A stretch of 64,000 nt of DNA from Arenibacter sp. 6A1 (GTDB taxonomy: Bacteria > Bacteroidota > Bacteroidia > Flavobacteriales > Flavobacteriaceae), in contig NZ_JAAXCQ010000005.1 of assembly GCF_012272855.1 (NCBI RefSeq), positions 62,001 through 126,000 on the forward strand, given 5' to 3'. Positions 36,721-45,557 of this stretch are shown one piece after another. Every line of letters starts with the position of its first letter. Positions within the stretch are counted from its first letter, which is position 1. The translations under genes were made by a program, and so were the position numbers. The notes below the pieces were generated by a model. That model worked only from the letters and a program-made list of their open reading frames with translations, was not told the DNA's origin and made no database searches.

Positions 36721-37500
36721 ATGACAAAACCTTTAATTCTTGTTACCAATGACGATGGTATCACTGCCCCTGGTTTAAGGGCATTAATTCGTTTTATGAA
36801 AGAAATAGGCGATGTAGTTGTTGTTGCTCCGGACAGTCCACAGTCTGGAATGGGACATGCCATTACAATAGACAATACCCTTTATATTAAGAAATCCCAA
36901 AGAGACCTTGTTAATGGTGTAGACGAGGAATATAGCTGTAGTGGCACCCCTGCCGACTGTGTAAAATTGGGACTACAGGAATTATTAGGTCGCAAACCCG
37001 ATCTTTGTGTCAGTGGCATCAACCACGGCTCTAACTCATCCATAAATGTTATTTATTCGGGTACTATGAGCGCGGCCATAGAAGCCGGAATCGAAGGAAT
37101 CCCGGCCATTGGTTTCTCCCTTTGCGATTATTCTTGGGACGCCAATTTTGACTTGGCCAAGGAAAGTATTCAAAAAATAGTCCAAGAAGCCTTGCAAAAC
37201 GGTATTCCAAAAGGGGTCGTACTAAACGTAAACATTCCTAAAACTACTTCAGAAGCCCCAAAAGGCATCAAGATTTGCAGACAGGCACGTGCTAATTGGA
37301 AGGAAAAATTCGATAAGCGCACCAACCCAATGGGCAAAGAATACTATTGGCTTACCGGTGAATTTGAACTGTTGGATAAAGGAGAAGACACCGACGAATT
37401 TGCCTTGTCGCAAGGATATATATCCGTGGTCCCTACCCAATTTGACCTAACCGCACACCACGCCATACAACTCATTAACAACTGGAGCCTAAATGATTAA
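36721..37500 (+). CDS. surE: 5'/3'-nucleotidase SurE
   Basis: The protein has 259 residues from MTKPLILVTNDDGITAPG; the seven extra upstream codons reach the promoter box. Metal ligands are DD in TNDDG, Ser in PDSPQSGMG and Asn in SGINHGSNSS. It is a divalent-metal phosphatase acting on nucleoside monophosphates, known for stationary-phase survival. It overlaps the next small membrane gene by 8 bases. Confidence 0.97.
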   Translation: MTKPLILVTNDDGITAPGLRALIRFMKEIGDVVVVAPDSPQSGMGHAITIDNTLYIKKSQRDLVNGVDEEYSCSGTPADCVKLGLQELLGRKPDLCVSGINHGSNSSINVIYSGTMSAAIEAGIEGIPAIGFSLCDYSWDANFDLAKESIQKIVQEALQNGIPKGVVLNVNIPKTTSEAPKGIKICRQARANWKEKFDKRTNPMGKEYYWLTGEFELLDKGEDTDEFALSQGYISVVPTQFDLTAHHAIQLINNWSLND

Positions 37501-37774
37501 AAAAGAGATTTTAATAGGATTTATAGTAGGGTTAATAGCTAATACGATAGGAACCCTTGCCTATATCGTTTTGTTCTCGGACTTCGGAATTTTGGAAACC
37601 TACCAGGCAGCTGTTGTCCAAGGACATGTAGGAAGCCTATTGGCACTTGGAGCTATATTGAATTTATTTGCCTTTTTTGGATTTTTAAAGATTCGAAGAG
37701 ATTATAGGGCCAGAGGAGTGATGTTGGCTACATTGCTAACCGCTATTCTAATTCTATATTATAAAGTCTTTTAA
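37493..37774 (+). CDS. Small membrane protein of unknown function
   Basis: The protein has 93 residues with three hydrophobic stretches (about 6-28, 46-66 and 74-91) separated by short polar loops; a basic patch KIRRDYRAR lies before the last helix. It has no recognisable family. The 8-base overlap with surE shows translational coupling. It may be a conserved flavobacterial neighbour of surE. Confidence 0.65.
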   Translation: MIKKEILIGFIVGLIANTIGTLAYIVLFSDFGILETYQAAVVQGHVGSLLALGAILNLFAFFGFLKIRRDYRARGVMLATLLTAILILYYKVF

Positions 37775-37891
37775 AAGTAAACGAAATTTATTCATCGGTT
37801 TAAAAATATAATCAGCCCTGAATCGGTTCCCGAAAAGCGCCTAGAAAAAAGGCTCCATAGAAAGGATCGGTTTAAGGAATTTGGAAATAGA

Positions 37892-37907
37892 CATTTCATA
37901 TGAAATG
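37892..37907. other. Perfect 16-bp palindrome upstream of lpxB
   Basis: CATTTCATATGAAATG is fully self-complementary, 83 bases before the lpxB ATG. It could be an operator for a dimeric regulator; a similar half (CATATGAAAT) overlaps the start codon. Confidence 0.35.
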
Positions 37908-37990
37908 AGCATGACCGATAATAGGTCGCTACTACGATTATAGCCATGCGAATTACATATGACCGTCAAAAAAACAATATTTATCCACAT

Positions 37991-39112
37991 ATGAAATATT
38001 ACATCATTGCAGGAGAAGCCTCGGGAGACCTACATGGCTCTAACCTTATAAAAGCATTAAAAATTAAGGACAAAGAGGCCAACATTCGTTGTTGGGGCGG
38101 CGATTTAATGGAAAAAGCTGGTGGTACCTTGGTTAAAAACTACAAGGATATGGGCTTTATGGGCTTTATTGAGGTAGTGACCAATATCAATAAAATTTTT
38201 AAAAACATCGCTTTCTGCAAAACCGATATTGCCAAATTTAACCCTGATGTCATTATTTTTATAGACTATTCCGGATTCAATCTTCGTATTGCCTCATGGG
38301 CCAAAGAAAATAATTTTAAGACCAATTACTATATTTCCCCACAAATATGGGCCTCTAGGGAATCTAGGATCCACAAAATAAAAAGGGATATCGATGCCAT
38401 GTATGTCATTCTACCTTTTGAAAAGGAATTTTACGAAAAGAAACATCAATATCCAGTGAATTTTGTCGGTCATCCTTTAATCGACGCCATAGACGATTTG
38501 CCCAGGACCCCGGACAACATATTTAGGGAAGAGAACAAACTACACCCTACAAAACCTATTATAGCATTATTACCGGGAAGCCGGAAGCAAGAAGTACAAA
38601 AAATGTTGACCCTGATGCTCTCGGTGGTCGAATCTTTTCCCGACTACCAATTCGTCATTGCTGGGGCTCCAAGCTTAGATTTAGACTTTTACCTCCCTTT
38701 TCTAAAGGCCTCCCAGGTAAGTTTAATTTCCAATAAAACATACGATCTTCTAAGCTTATCCCATGCTGCTCTGGTAACCAGTGGCACTGCTACGCTAGAA
38801 ACAGCCTTATTTAAAGTGCCACAAGTAGTATGCTACCGTGCCCATTGGATATCCTACGCGATCGCAAAACGGATCATTACCCTTAAATTTATATCCTTGG
38901 TGAATTTAATAATGGACAAGGAAGTGGTAAAAGAACTTATTCAGAACGACCTTAATACCAAAAACATTAAAACAGAACTTTCTAAAATTTTAGAAGGGCC
39001 CTATAGAGCTACACAAATTGAAGCCTATACCCTTTTGGAAAAAAAATTAGGCGGTAAGGGTGCCAGTGAAAAAGCAGCTGACTTAATAGTAGAAAATATA
39101 GCTGGCTCGTAA
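37991..39112 (+). CDS. lpxB: Lipid-A-disaccharide synthase LpxB
   Basis: The protein has 373 residues from the ATG at 37991 (MKYYIIAGEASGDLHGS); an ATG 45 bases upstream adds residues that do not fit the family. It condenses UDP-diacylglucosamine with lipid X. Seen: MGFMGFIEV, FIDYSGFNLR, PQIWASRESR, LPGSRKQEV and SGTATLETALFKVPQVV. Lipid A is therefore made by the Raetz pathway. Confidence 0.97.
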   Translation: MKYYIIAGEASGDLHGSNLIKALKIKDKEANIRCWGGDLMEKAGGTLVKNYKDMGFMGFIEVVTNINKIFKNIAFCKTDIAKFNPDVIIFIDYSGFNLRIASWAKENNFKTNYYISPQIWASRESRIHKIKRDIDAMYVILPFEKEFYEKKHQYPVNFVGHPLIDAIDDLPRTPDNIFREENKLHPTKPIIALLPGSRKQEVQKMLTLMLSVVESFPDYQFVIAGAPSLDLDFYLPFLKASQVSLISNKTYDLLSLSHAALVTSGTATLETALFKVPQVVCYRAHWISYAIAKRIITLKFISLVNLIMDKEVVKELIQNDLNTKNIKTELSKILEGPYRATQIEAYTLLEKKLGGKGASEKAADLIVENIAGS

Positions 39113-39238
39113 AGGCATCAACATTTTATTCTTGGTAAGGCCCAAGAAAACTTCCTTCTTACGGAATGCCAAATATTGGCCATGGGATACAATAAACTAG
39201 TTAAATTTGCCGTTCCATATAAAAGGTTAAAATTTAGA

Positions 39239-39266
39239 TTGATATAAAAATATTATTCTAAATTTG
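39239..39266 (+). promoter_or_regulatory. Promoter of the NlpC/P60 lipoprotein gene
   Basis: TTG at 39239-39241 and TAAATTTG at 39259-39266 are 17 bases apart. The -7 box is 27 bases before the ATG at 39294. Confidence 0.5.
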
Positions 39267-39293
39267 GCCTTAAGGGTATTAATTTTTAAGTTG

Positions 39294-39854
39294 ATGAAAC
39301 ACCAACATCTTTCTCTATTGCTTATCATTTTATTTGCCAGTTGTGGGGTTTCTAAAAGAAGTGCCACACAAAGCGATGAACGAAAAATAAGTGTTGCAGC
39401 TTCTATCCCTCCTTTGGAAGATCAAAACGAAGTGGTGTTGGCTCCCAAAGAAATTAAGGATATAGTCCCTAAACTTACAGATCAGGTAATCAATACTGCC
39501 CTTTCCTATTCTGGGGTAAACTACCGATATGGCGGTACTAATTCTAATGGAATGGATTGCTCCGGCTTAATGTATGTTAGCTTTGGACAACACGATATTT
39601 CCTTGCCTCGTTCTTCCTATCAGATGGCGGAACACGGAGAAACCATAAAGCTGGACGAGATTAACAAAGGGGATTTAGTCTTTTTTAAAACTTCTAGAAA
39701 AAGCAGAAAAATCAACCATGTTGGATTGGTGGTAGCCGTAGATGGCAATGACATACAGTTTATTCACTCCTCCACCTCTAGAGGGGTTATTATCTCCTCT
39801 CTACGCGAAGGATTCTGGAACCATGCCTTTGTAAAGGCTGCAAGAATATTATAA
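39294..39854 (+). CDS. NlpC/P60 family lipoprotein (peptidoglycan endopeptidase)
   Basis: The protein has 186 residues from the ATG at 39294, which gives a clean lipoprotein signal (LLLIILFASC, Cys about residue 17). The C-terminal NlpC/P60 papain-like domain shows catalytic Cys in SNGMDCSGLMY, His in RKINHVGLVV and a third polar residue in IQFIHSSTSRG. It probably cuts D-Glu-mDAP bonds in peptidoglycan. comEC follows after one base. Confidence 0.92.
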   Translation: MKHQHLSLLLIILFASCGVSKRSATQSDERKISVAASIPPLEDQNEVVLAPKEIKDIVPKLTDQVINTALSYSGVNYRYGGTNSNGMDCSGLMYVSFGQHDISLPRSSYQMAEHGETIKLDEINKGDLVFFKTSRKSRKINHVGLVVAVDGNDIQFIHSSTSRGVIISSLREGFWNHAFVKAARIL

Positions 39855-39855
39855 A

Positions 39856-41883
39856 ATGCAATGGCTAAAATTCATAGCCGTTAAACTTACTCTTTGCATT
39901 ATTTTTGGTATTTTATTAGGGTATTTTAGTACCCCCTCCCCTATTATTCCCATTTCCCTTACCCTAATATTTCTCCTAATTTTAGGGATGGTATTTATAA
40001 GAAAACACCATCATAGTTCTTCTGTATTATTTGGCACTATTACCATGCTTTTGGCCATTTCTATAGGAACACTTTCCTTTTCCATCTCCCAACCCAAAAA
40101 CTGGCCGGACCACTACAGTCATCTTTCACAGCATGAAAAAAAGGAATGGACTCTAAAAATTAGGGAGGTCTTAAAACCTACCCCCTACAGCCATCGTTAC
40201 ATTGCGAAAGTACAACAGGCCGATTCCTTAAAGACCTCTGGCAAAATATTTATCAATGTAAACAGGGATTCTACCAGTGCCCCACTTTTTGTAGACGATG
40301 AAATTATGGTCTATTCCGCATTTACCCCCCTTTCTTCTCCCCTAAACCCACAGCAATTTAACTATAAAAAATACGCGGAAGACCTGGGTATTTACCATCA
40401 ACTAAAAATAAACGCTGCCCAATTCGTAAAAAAGGATGCCCCCTCCAAAACCCTTATAGGTATAGCGGCAAGGGCAAGAAACCATCTCATCGGAAAATTA
40501 AAGGAATATCCTTTTGGCCGAGAAGAATTGGGAGTCATACAAGCCCTATTGCTCGGTGAGCGCAATGAGCTTAGCCAAGAGACCAATACCCATTATAAGG
40601 ATGCCGGGGCCTTTCATATCTTGGCACTTTCTGGTTTGCACATTGGCATCTTGTTAGGCCTGCTACATTTCTTCCTAAAACCCTTAGAATTGCTCCCTAA
40701 GGGCAAAAGTATTAAACTATTCGTCATTGTAGTATGCCTGTGGGGTTTCGCCTTCCTAGCTGGGCTATCGGCCTCTATTATCAGGGCAGTTAGCATGTTT
40801 TCTTTTGTAGCCTATGCCCTGTACCTAAATAGACCCACCAGTAATTTTAATGTACTGGCCTTGTCCCTGCTTTTTATCCTTCTCCTCATCAACCCCATGT
40901 TGTTATTTCAGGTAGGGTTTCAATTAAGTTATGCCGCCGTGTTTTCTATTGTTTTGATATTCCCCAAGCTTCAACAATTTTGGACCCCAAAAAACTGGTT
41001 CCTAAAAAGAGGATGGGAACTGCTTTCGGTCAGTATCGCAGCACAACTGGGCGTATTGCCCATTAGCCTATTTTATTTCCATCAATTTCCTGGGCTCTTC
41101 TTTGTATCGAACCTTTTAGTAGTTCCCTTCCTTGCCTTTATCCTGGGAATGGGGATACTGGTTTTAGCTTTAGTTGTCTGCGATATTTTACCGTCCTTCT
41201 TGGCCCTAGGGTATAATACTATGATCAAAAGTATGAATTGGGCCATTGAACAAATAGCACAACAAGAGTTGTTTCTTTTTAAAAATATTTATTTTGATGC
41301 CGTACAATTAGTCCTAAGCTTTGTCATAATTATTTCTATCGGAATCTTGTTCACAAAGGCTTCTTTTAAACGAATACTGATATGTTTTTTAGGAATTTTA
41401 TGTTTTCAGCTGTGGTGGTACTATGTTTCTTTGGAACAATATAAAACTGAAACAATTCTGATAGCCCATATCCCCAGAAGTTCTGCCATTCTGTATCAAA
41501 GCGGCAATTGTTTAAGTGTTCTTCATAGAGATAGTCTTGCCACGGCAAGGGTGGTGAACGATTTTAGCCTTTCTAAAAATATTGGAGAAATTAAATACAG
41601 TCCCTTACAAAACAGTTTTAGGTACGGGGAGAATACCTTGTTTGTGGTAGACAGCAGTGGATTTTACCCCAAGACCGATTACAAGGTTACTACTTTACTA
41701 TTGACACAGTCCCCAAAAATAAATTTAGATCGCCTAATTGACACGCTTCACCCAGAAATTATTGTTGCCGATGGCAGTAATTACAAAAGCTACATAGCAC
41801 ATTGGAAAGCAAGTTGTAAAAAAAGAAAGCTCCCTTTTCACTATACTGGTGAAAAGGGAGCTCTGATATATACTTTTAAGTAG
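39856..41883 (+). CDS. comEC: ComEC/Rec2-type DNA uptake channel protein
   Basis: The protein has 675 residues. An N-terminal DUF4131-like region (about 1-190) is followed by the polytopic Competence domain (about 210-500) with GERNELSQETNTHYKDAGAFHILALSGLHIGILLG. In ComEC this channel passes single-stranded DNA inward. The C-terminal 170 residues sit where a metallo-beta-lactamase domain usually lies but show no HxHxDH motif, so a nuclease role is unlikely. Its last codons contain the terminator of the convergent operon. Confidence 0.9.
   Translation: MQWLKFIAVKLTLCIIFGILLGYFSTPSPIIPISLTLIFLLILGMVFIRKHHHSSSVLFGTITMLLAISIGTLSFSISQPKNWPDHYSHLSQHEKKEWTLKIREVLKPTPYSHRYIAKVQQADSLKTSGKIFINVNRDSTSAPLFVDDEIMVYSAFTPLSSPLNPQQFNYKKYAEDLGIYHQLKINAAQFVKKDAPSKTLIGIAARARNHLIGKLKEYPFGREELGVIQALLLGERNELSQETNTHYKDAGAFHILALSGLHIGILLGLLHFFLKPLELLPKGKSIKLFVIVVCLWGFAFLAGLSASIIRAVSMFSFVAYALYLNRPTSNFNVLALSLLFILLLINPMLLFQVGFQLSYAAVFSIVLIFPKLQQFWTPKNWFLKRGWELLSVSIAAQLGVLPISLFYFHQFPGLFFVSNLLVVPFLAFILGMGILVLALVVCDILPSFLALGYNTMIKSMNWAIEQIAQQELFLFKNIYFDAVQLVLSFVIIISIGILFTKASFKRILICFLGILCFQLWWYYVSLEQYKTETILIAHIPRSSAILYQSGNCLSVLHRDSLATARVVNDFSLSKNIGEIKYSPLQNSFRYGENTLFVVDSSGFYPKTDYKVTTLLLTQSPKINLDRLIDTLHPEIIVADGSNYKSYIAHWKASCKKRKLPFHYTGEKGALIYTFK
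41817..41862 (-). terminator. Strong terminator of the peptide-transport operon inside the comEC 3' end
   Basis: A perfect 14-base stem (AGCTCCCTTTTCAC with GTGAAAAGGGAGCT, 7-base loop) is followed on the minus strand by TTTCTTTTTTT. It lies 23 bases after the POT stop codon, within the last comEC codons. Confidence 0.88.
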
Positions 41884-41884
41884 T

Positions 41885-43669
41885 TTAACGTACTCCGTGC
41901 ATTAGTTTTTTAATTATCGGATTTAATACAATGGATACAAAACCTACACCCACTGGTATCAATGTAAAAATTAAAAAGAAGGTACTTAAGGAATATTCAG
42001 TCGCTATTTTGTCGATCATTCCTCCCATATTCCCGGCGGCTTTTTGACCAATGGCGATGGCCAAATACCAAATACCAAACATAAAACCGATCATTCTTCC
42101 GGGCACCAATTTACTTAGGTATGACAAGCCTACAGGCGACAAACACAGCTCTCCCATAGTGTGGAAAAAGTAGGTACAAATTAAAAACACCATACTCACA
42201 GAAGCCGTTTGTGCTCCTGGAGGTATTCCTGCTGTTCCAAAGGCCAAAAATCCGAACCCTAGTCCCAATAGAATTAATCCCAAACCATATTTCATGGCTG
42301 CACTAGGATTGTATTTACTTTCCCACCATTTAGAAAAGAAAGGCGCAAGAACAATAATAAAAAAGGAATTTAAAATCCCGAACCATGAAGCGCCTACCTC
42401 GGTAGCATCCTTACTAAACTCTCTGTCGATTTTCCAAATAACAACCCCCCATAGCGAAACAAAGGCAAGGGCCAAAACAATATTGGAATACGGAATCTTG
42501 GTATAGGTTTTTTTAAACAATAGTACCAACACCCATGAAATTACAGCCAAAGGCCCAACAGTTAGAATTAAATCTATGATTTTAAAAATTGTTGCCGAAT
42601 TTCCTGATAGTTCCCTAGCCGTATAATCTCTGGCAAAAATGGTCATAGAACCCAAAGATTGCTCAAAGGCCGCAAAGAAAAACACGGTAAATAATCCAAA
42701 AATAGAAACGGCAATGATTCTATCGCGCACAATTCTGGTATATCTAAAGATCCTGCTAATAATAAGCCACAAGAACATAACCAGGGCGGCAAGCACTGTT
42801 ACCGTAGAACCATCATAGTTTCCAACACTGAAATTTAAAAGGTTTACGTCGCCAATTTTAGACATCGGATCGTTAAAAAGGTATAACACCCCTCCGATGG
42901 CAGATAAGATCATTAGTACCTTGTCTAGTGTCGTAAAAGGGTTTAGTTTTTCTTCTGCTTCCTTATTCTCATCGACTACTACACTTTCTTCGTTAATATT
43001 TTGCGGCAATTCTACCTCGTATTTTTTACTAGGTTTTTCCCCTATACTACCAAATAAATCTTTGGCCAACCAGAACTGCAACATTCCCAAGAACATAAAA
43101 ATCCCTGCCAATCCGAAGCCATAGCTCCAACCGATATTCTCGGCCAAGTACCCACAAAGCATCATTCCAAAGAAAGCACCGGCATTAACCCCCATATAAA
43201 ATATAGTGTATGCACCATCTTTCTTAGATTCTTTGCCCTTGTACATTTCGGAAATCATAGAAGTAACATTAGGCTTAAAGAATCCTGTTCCAATAACCAA
43301 AAATGCCAAGCCTAGATATAAGGTAAATTGCGTTTCAAAGACCATGGCAGCATGGCCCAACATCATTATAAAACACCCTATGATCACGGCCCATTTATAG
43401 CCGGTAAATTTATCCGCTACATAGCCACCGATAATTGGCGTCAGATAAAGCAAGGAAGCATAGGTTCCAATCAATGCTAAGGCGTGTTCACGGGGCCATT
43501 CCCAACCAGGATTGTCCCCAATTAAAGGAGCCGTTAAAAAAAGTACTAATAGGATTCGCATTCCATAAAAGGAAAACCGCTCCCACATCTCTGTAAAAAA
43601 TAAGACAAAAAGTCCGGCCGGATGCCCTATAACCTTATCCTTAAATAAATTTTCAATATCGGTATTCAT
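41885..43669 (-). CDS. POT family proton-dependent peptide transporter (first copy)
   Basis: The protein has 594 residues with about 14 membrane helices. The family signature ExxERFxYYG reads EMWERFSFYG near residue 27; FYMGVNAGAFFG and FHTMGELCLSPVGLS are further POT signs. It takes up di- and tripeptides with protons across the inner membrane. It is last in a minus-strand operon after a paralogue (36-base gap) and dipeptidyl peptidase IV. Confidence 0.95.
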   Translation of the reverse strand: MNTDIENLFKDKVIGHPAGLFVLFFTEMWERFSFYGMRILLVLFLTAPLIGDNPGWEWPREHALALIGTYASLLYLTPIIGGYVADKFTGYKWAVIIGCFIMMLGHAAMVFETQFTLYLGLAFLVIGTGFFKPNVTSMISEMYKGKESKKDGAYTIFYMGVNAGAFFGMMLCGYLAENIGWSYGFGLAGIFMFLGMLQFWLAKDLFGSIGEKPSKKYEVELPQNINEESVVVDENKEAEEKLNPFTTLDKVLMILSAIGGVLYLFNDPMSKIGDVNLLNFSVGNYDGSTVTVLAALVMFLWLIISRIFRYTRIVRDRIIAVSIFGLFTVFFFAAFEQSLGSMTIFARDYTARELSGNSATIFKIIDLILTVGPLAVISWVLVLLFKKTYTKIPYSNIVLALAFVSLWGVVIWKIDREFSKDATEVGASWFGILNSFFIIVLAPFFSKWWESKYNPSAAMKYGLGLILLGLGFGFLAFGTAGIPPGAQTASVSMVFLICTYFFHTMGELCLSPVGLSYLSKLVPGRMIGFMFGIWYLAIAIGQKAAGNMGGMIDKIATEYSLSTFFLIFTLIPVGVGFVSIVLNPIIKKLMHGVR

Positions 43670-43705
43670 ATTTCTATATTCGTTAAATGCTTCCTTAACT
43701 GTAGA

Positions 43706-45541
43706 TTAATTTGTTTTGTTAATATCTGTATCGGCCAATTCATAAGGCTCATTATCCTTCATATCATGCTCATGATCTTCTGCACCATGAGTTAGCTTCT
43801 TCAATTTTTTCAAGAATAGAATAAGAAGGACACCAAAACTCACGGTAAAAACAGTTAGCCATAAAAAGGTGCTGTATTCTTGTTCGCTTTGTTCCTCTTC
43901 CAAAACAAAGGAAACTTCGTAGTTTTTCCCATCTCCTTTATTTGCCAGGTTTTGGGCGGCATCCCTATCTTTCTCGAATACGAGTTTGGCGTGATATGGA
44001 TTGCTGGAAGTTGCGTTGTTTTCTTGAAGCGTTTCTTTTAATTTGGTTAGGTTATTGTTCTTATTGTCCGTTAGCTTAAACAGATCATTAAGAGGTTTCC
44101 CCGAATTTATTTCCTGGAATACTACCGCATCATTGTCCAAATACACTTGGGTTTTAATACCAAAGTTTTTATCCTCGTTAATAGGATAATCATATATCTT
44201 GACAATCTTTTTATCCATATTTTTGATTTCCATGGAATCCTTGCTCATGTATGGAAGCATAGCTTCCTTACTTACGATCATTTCTCCCTGATAAGGGTGC
44301 AATTGAGAAGACTCCCCTATACTACCTGCCAACTTATTTCCAAATCCGGTAGCCGCAAAATAAACCCCCATCATAATAGAAGCATACTTTATTGGGGCGA
44401 GTTTGGTGATAAATGAAAGGGACACCGGAGAAGTACATAATTCTCCTATGGTATGAAATAGATAGGCTAGAAAGATCCAAATCATAGCTGCTTTCCCAAA
44501 GACTTCCGAACTAGCTTCTTTAGAAGCGAACATCATAAAAATATAACCAAGTCCCATTATAATGGTCCCTATGGCCATTTTAAATAAAGACGACGATTCT
44601 TTCCCACTTTTTTTCCACCAGATCCAGAATCCTCCCACTAGCGTTCCAAAGATGATAATATATCCAGCATTTAAAGATTGGAATACAGCAGCAGGGATTT
44701 CTTGTAACCAGCTTAAACCTATAGTTCTATCTACTTTGGCATCCGTGTACAGGTTCATTAGGCCTCCTGCTTGCTCAAAAGCTCCCCAGAAAACGATCAC
44801 GATCAAAAATGAAAGCAATAATACAAGGACTCTATCCTTTTCTATTTTGTTCAATGGCCTTTTAGCGGCAATACGCTCCTCTTCGGACACATTTTTTCCG
44901 CCACTAAATTCTCCCACTCCTTTTAGGTACTTCTGTCCCCAAATAAATACAGCCTGACCTAGCAACATTCCTACTCCTGCAAGTCCAAAACCATAATGCC
45001 AACCGTAATAATAAGCTACTAAGCCTACAGAAATACTAGCCAAGAAAGCACCTATATTAATCCCAATATAAAATATAGTAAATCCGCTATCCCTTCTTAT
45101 ATCTCCTTCTTGGTACAATCCACCTACCATAGTAGAAATGTTAGGCTTTAGTCCACCAACCCCTAAGATTATTAGGATTAATCCTGTGAAAAAGGCCCAA
45201 TCTTGTGGAATGGCCAGGGTGACGTGCCCTGCACAAAGCAGTAGCCCTCCGAGCATGACCGTTTTTTTCTGCCCTAAAAACTTATCGGCGATCCAACCTC
45301 CAGGGATGGAGGCTACATATACCAACATGGTATACCATCCATATAGCCATATAGCATCTTTATTAGACCAACCCAAACCAGGATCGATGGCAGTGGCAGA
45401 GGTAGCTATATACAGCACCAAGATTCCCCGCATCCCATAATATGAGAAACGCTCCCACATTTCAGTGAAAAACAATATAAACAGACCAACGGGATGGCCA
45501 AATAATTCTTTCCGATGTATTTCCTTTACTGAACTTTGCAT
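43706..45541 (-). CDS. POT family peptide transporter with large soluble insert
   Basis: The protein has 611 residues. EMWERFSYYGMRG near residue 27, FYIGINIGAFLAS and FHTIGELCTSPVSLS mark the POT family. Between the second-last and last membrane helices, residues about 412-556 are hydrophilic and rich in K, D and N, about 145 residues that the other copy lacks. By topology this loop should face the periplasm. It could bind substrate or a partner. The C-terminus is acidic with a few His. It starts 16 bases after the peptidase gene. Confidence 0.93.
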   Translation of the reverse strand: MQSSVKEIHRKELFGHPVGLFILFFTEMWERFSYYGMRGILVLYIATSATAIDPGLGWSNKDAIWLYGWYTMLVYVASIPGGWIADKFLGQKKTVMLGGLLLCAGHVTLAIPQDWAFFTGLILIILGVGGLKPNISTMVGGLYQEGDIRRDSGFTIFYIGINIGAFLASISVGLVAYYYGWHYGFGLAGVGMLLGQAVFIWGQKYLKGVGEFSGGKNVSEEERIAAKRPLNKIEKDRVLVLLLSFLIVIVFWGAFEQAGGLMNLYTDAKVDRTIGLSWLQEIPAAVFQSLNAGYIIIFGTLVGGFWIWWKKSGKESSSLFKMAIGTIIMGLGYIFMMFASKEASSEVFGKAAMIWIFLAYLFHTIGELCTSPVSLSFITKLAPIKYASIMMGVYFAATGFGNKLAGSIGESSQLHPYQGEMIVSKEAMLPYMSKDSMEIKNMDKKIVKIYDYPINEDKNFGIKTQVYLDNDAVVFQEINSGKPLNDLFKLTDNKNNNLTKLKETLQENNATSSNPYHAKLVFEKDRDAAQNLANKGDGKNYEVSFVLEEEQSEQEYSTFLWLTVFTVSFGVLLILFLKKLKKLTHGAEDHEHDMKDNEPYELADTDINKTN

Positions 45542-45557
45542 AGGTGTCTTTAGTTAG

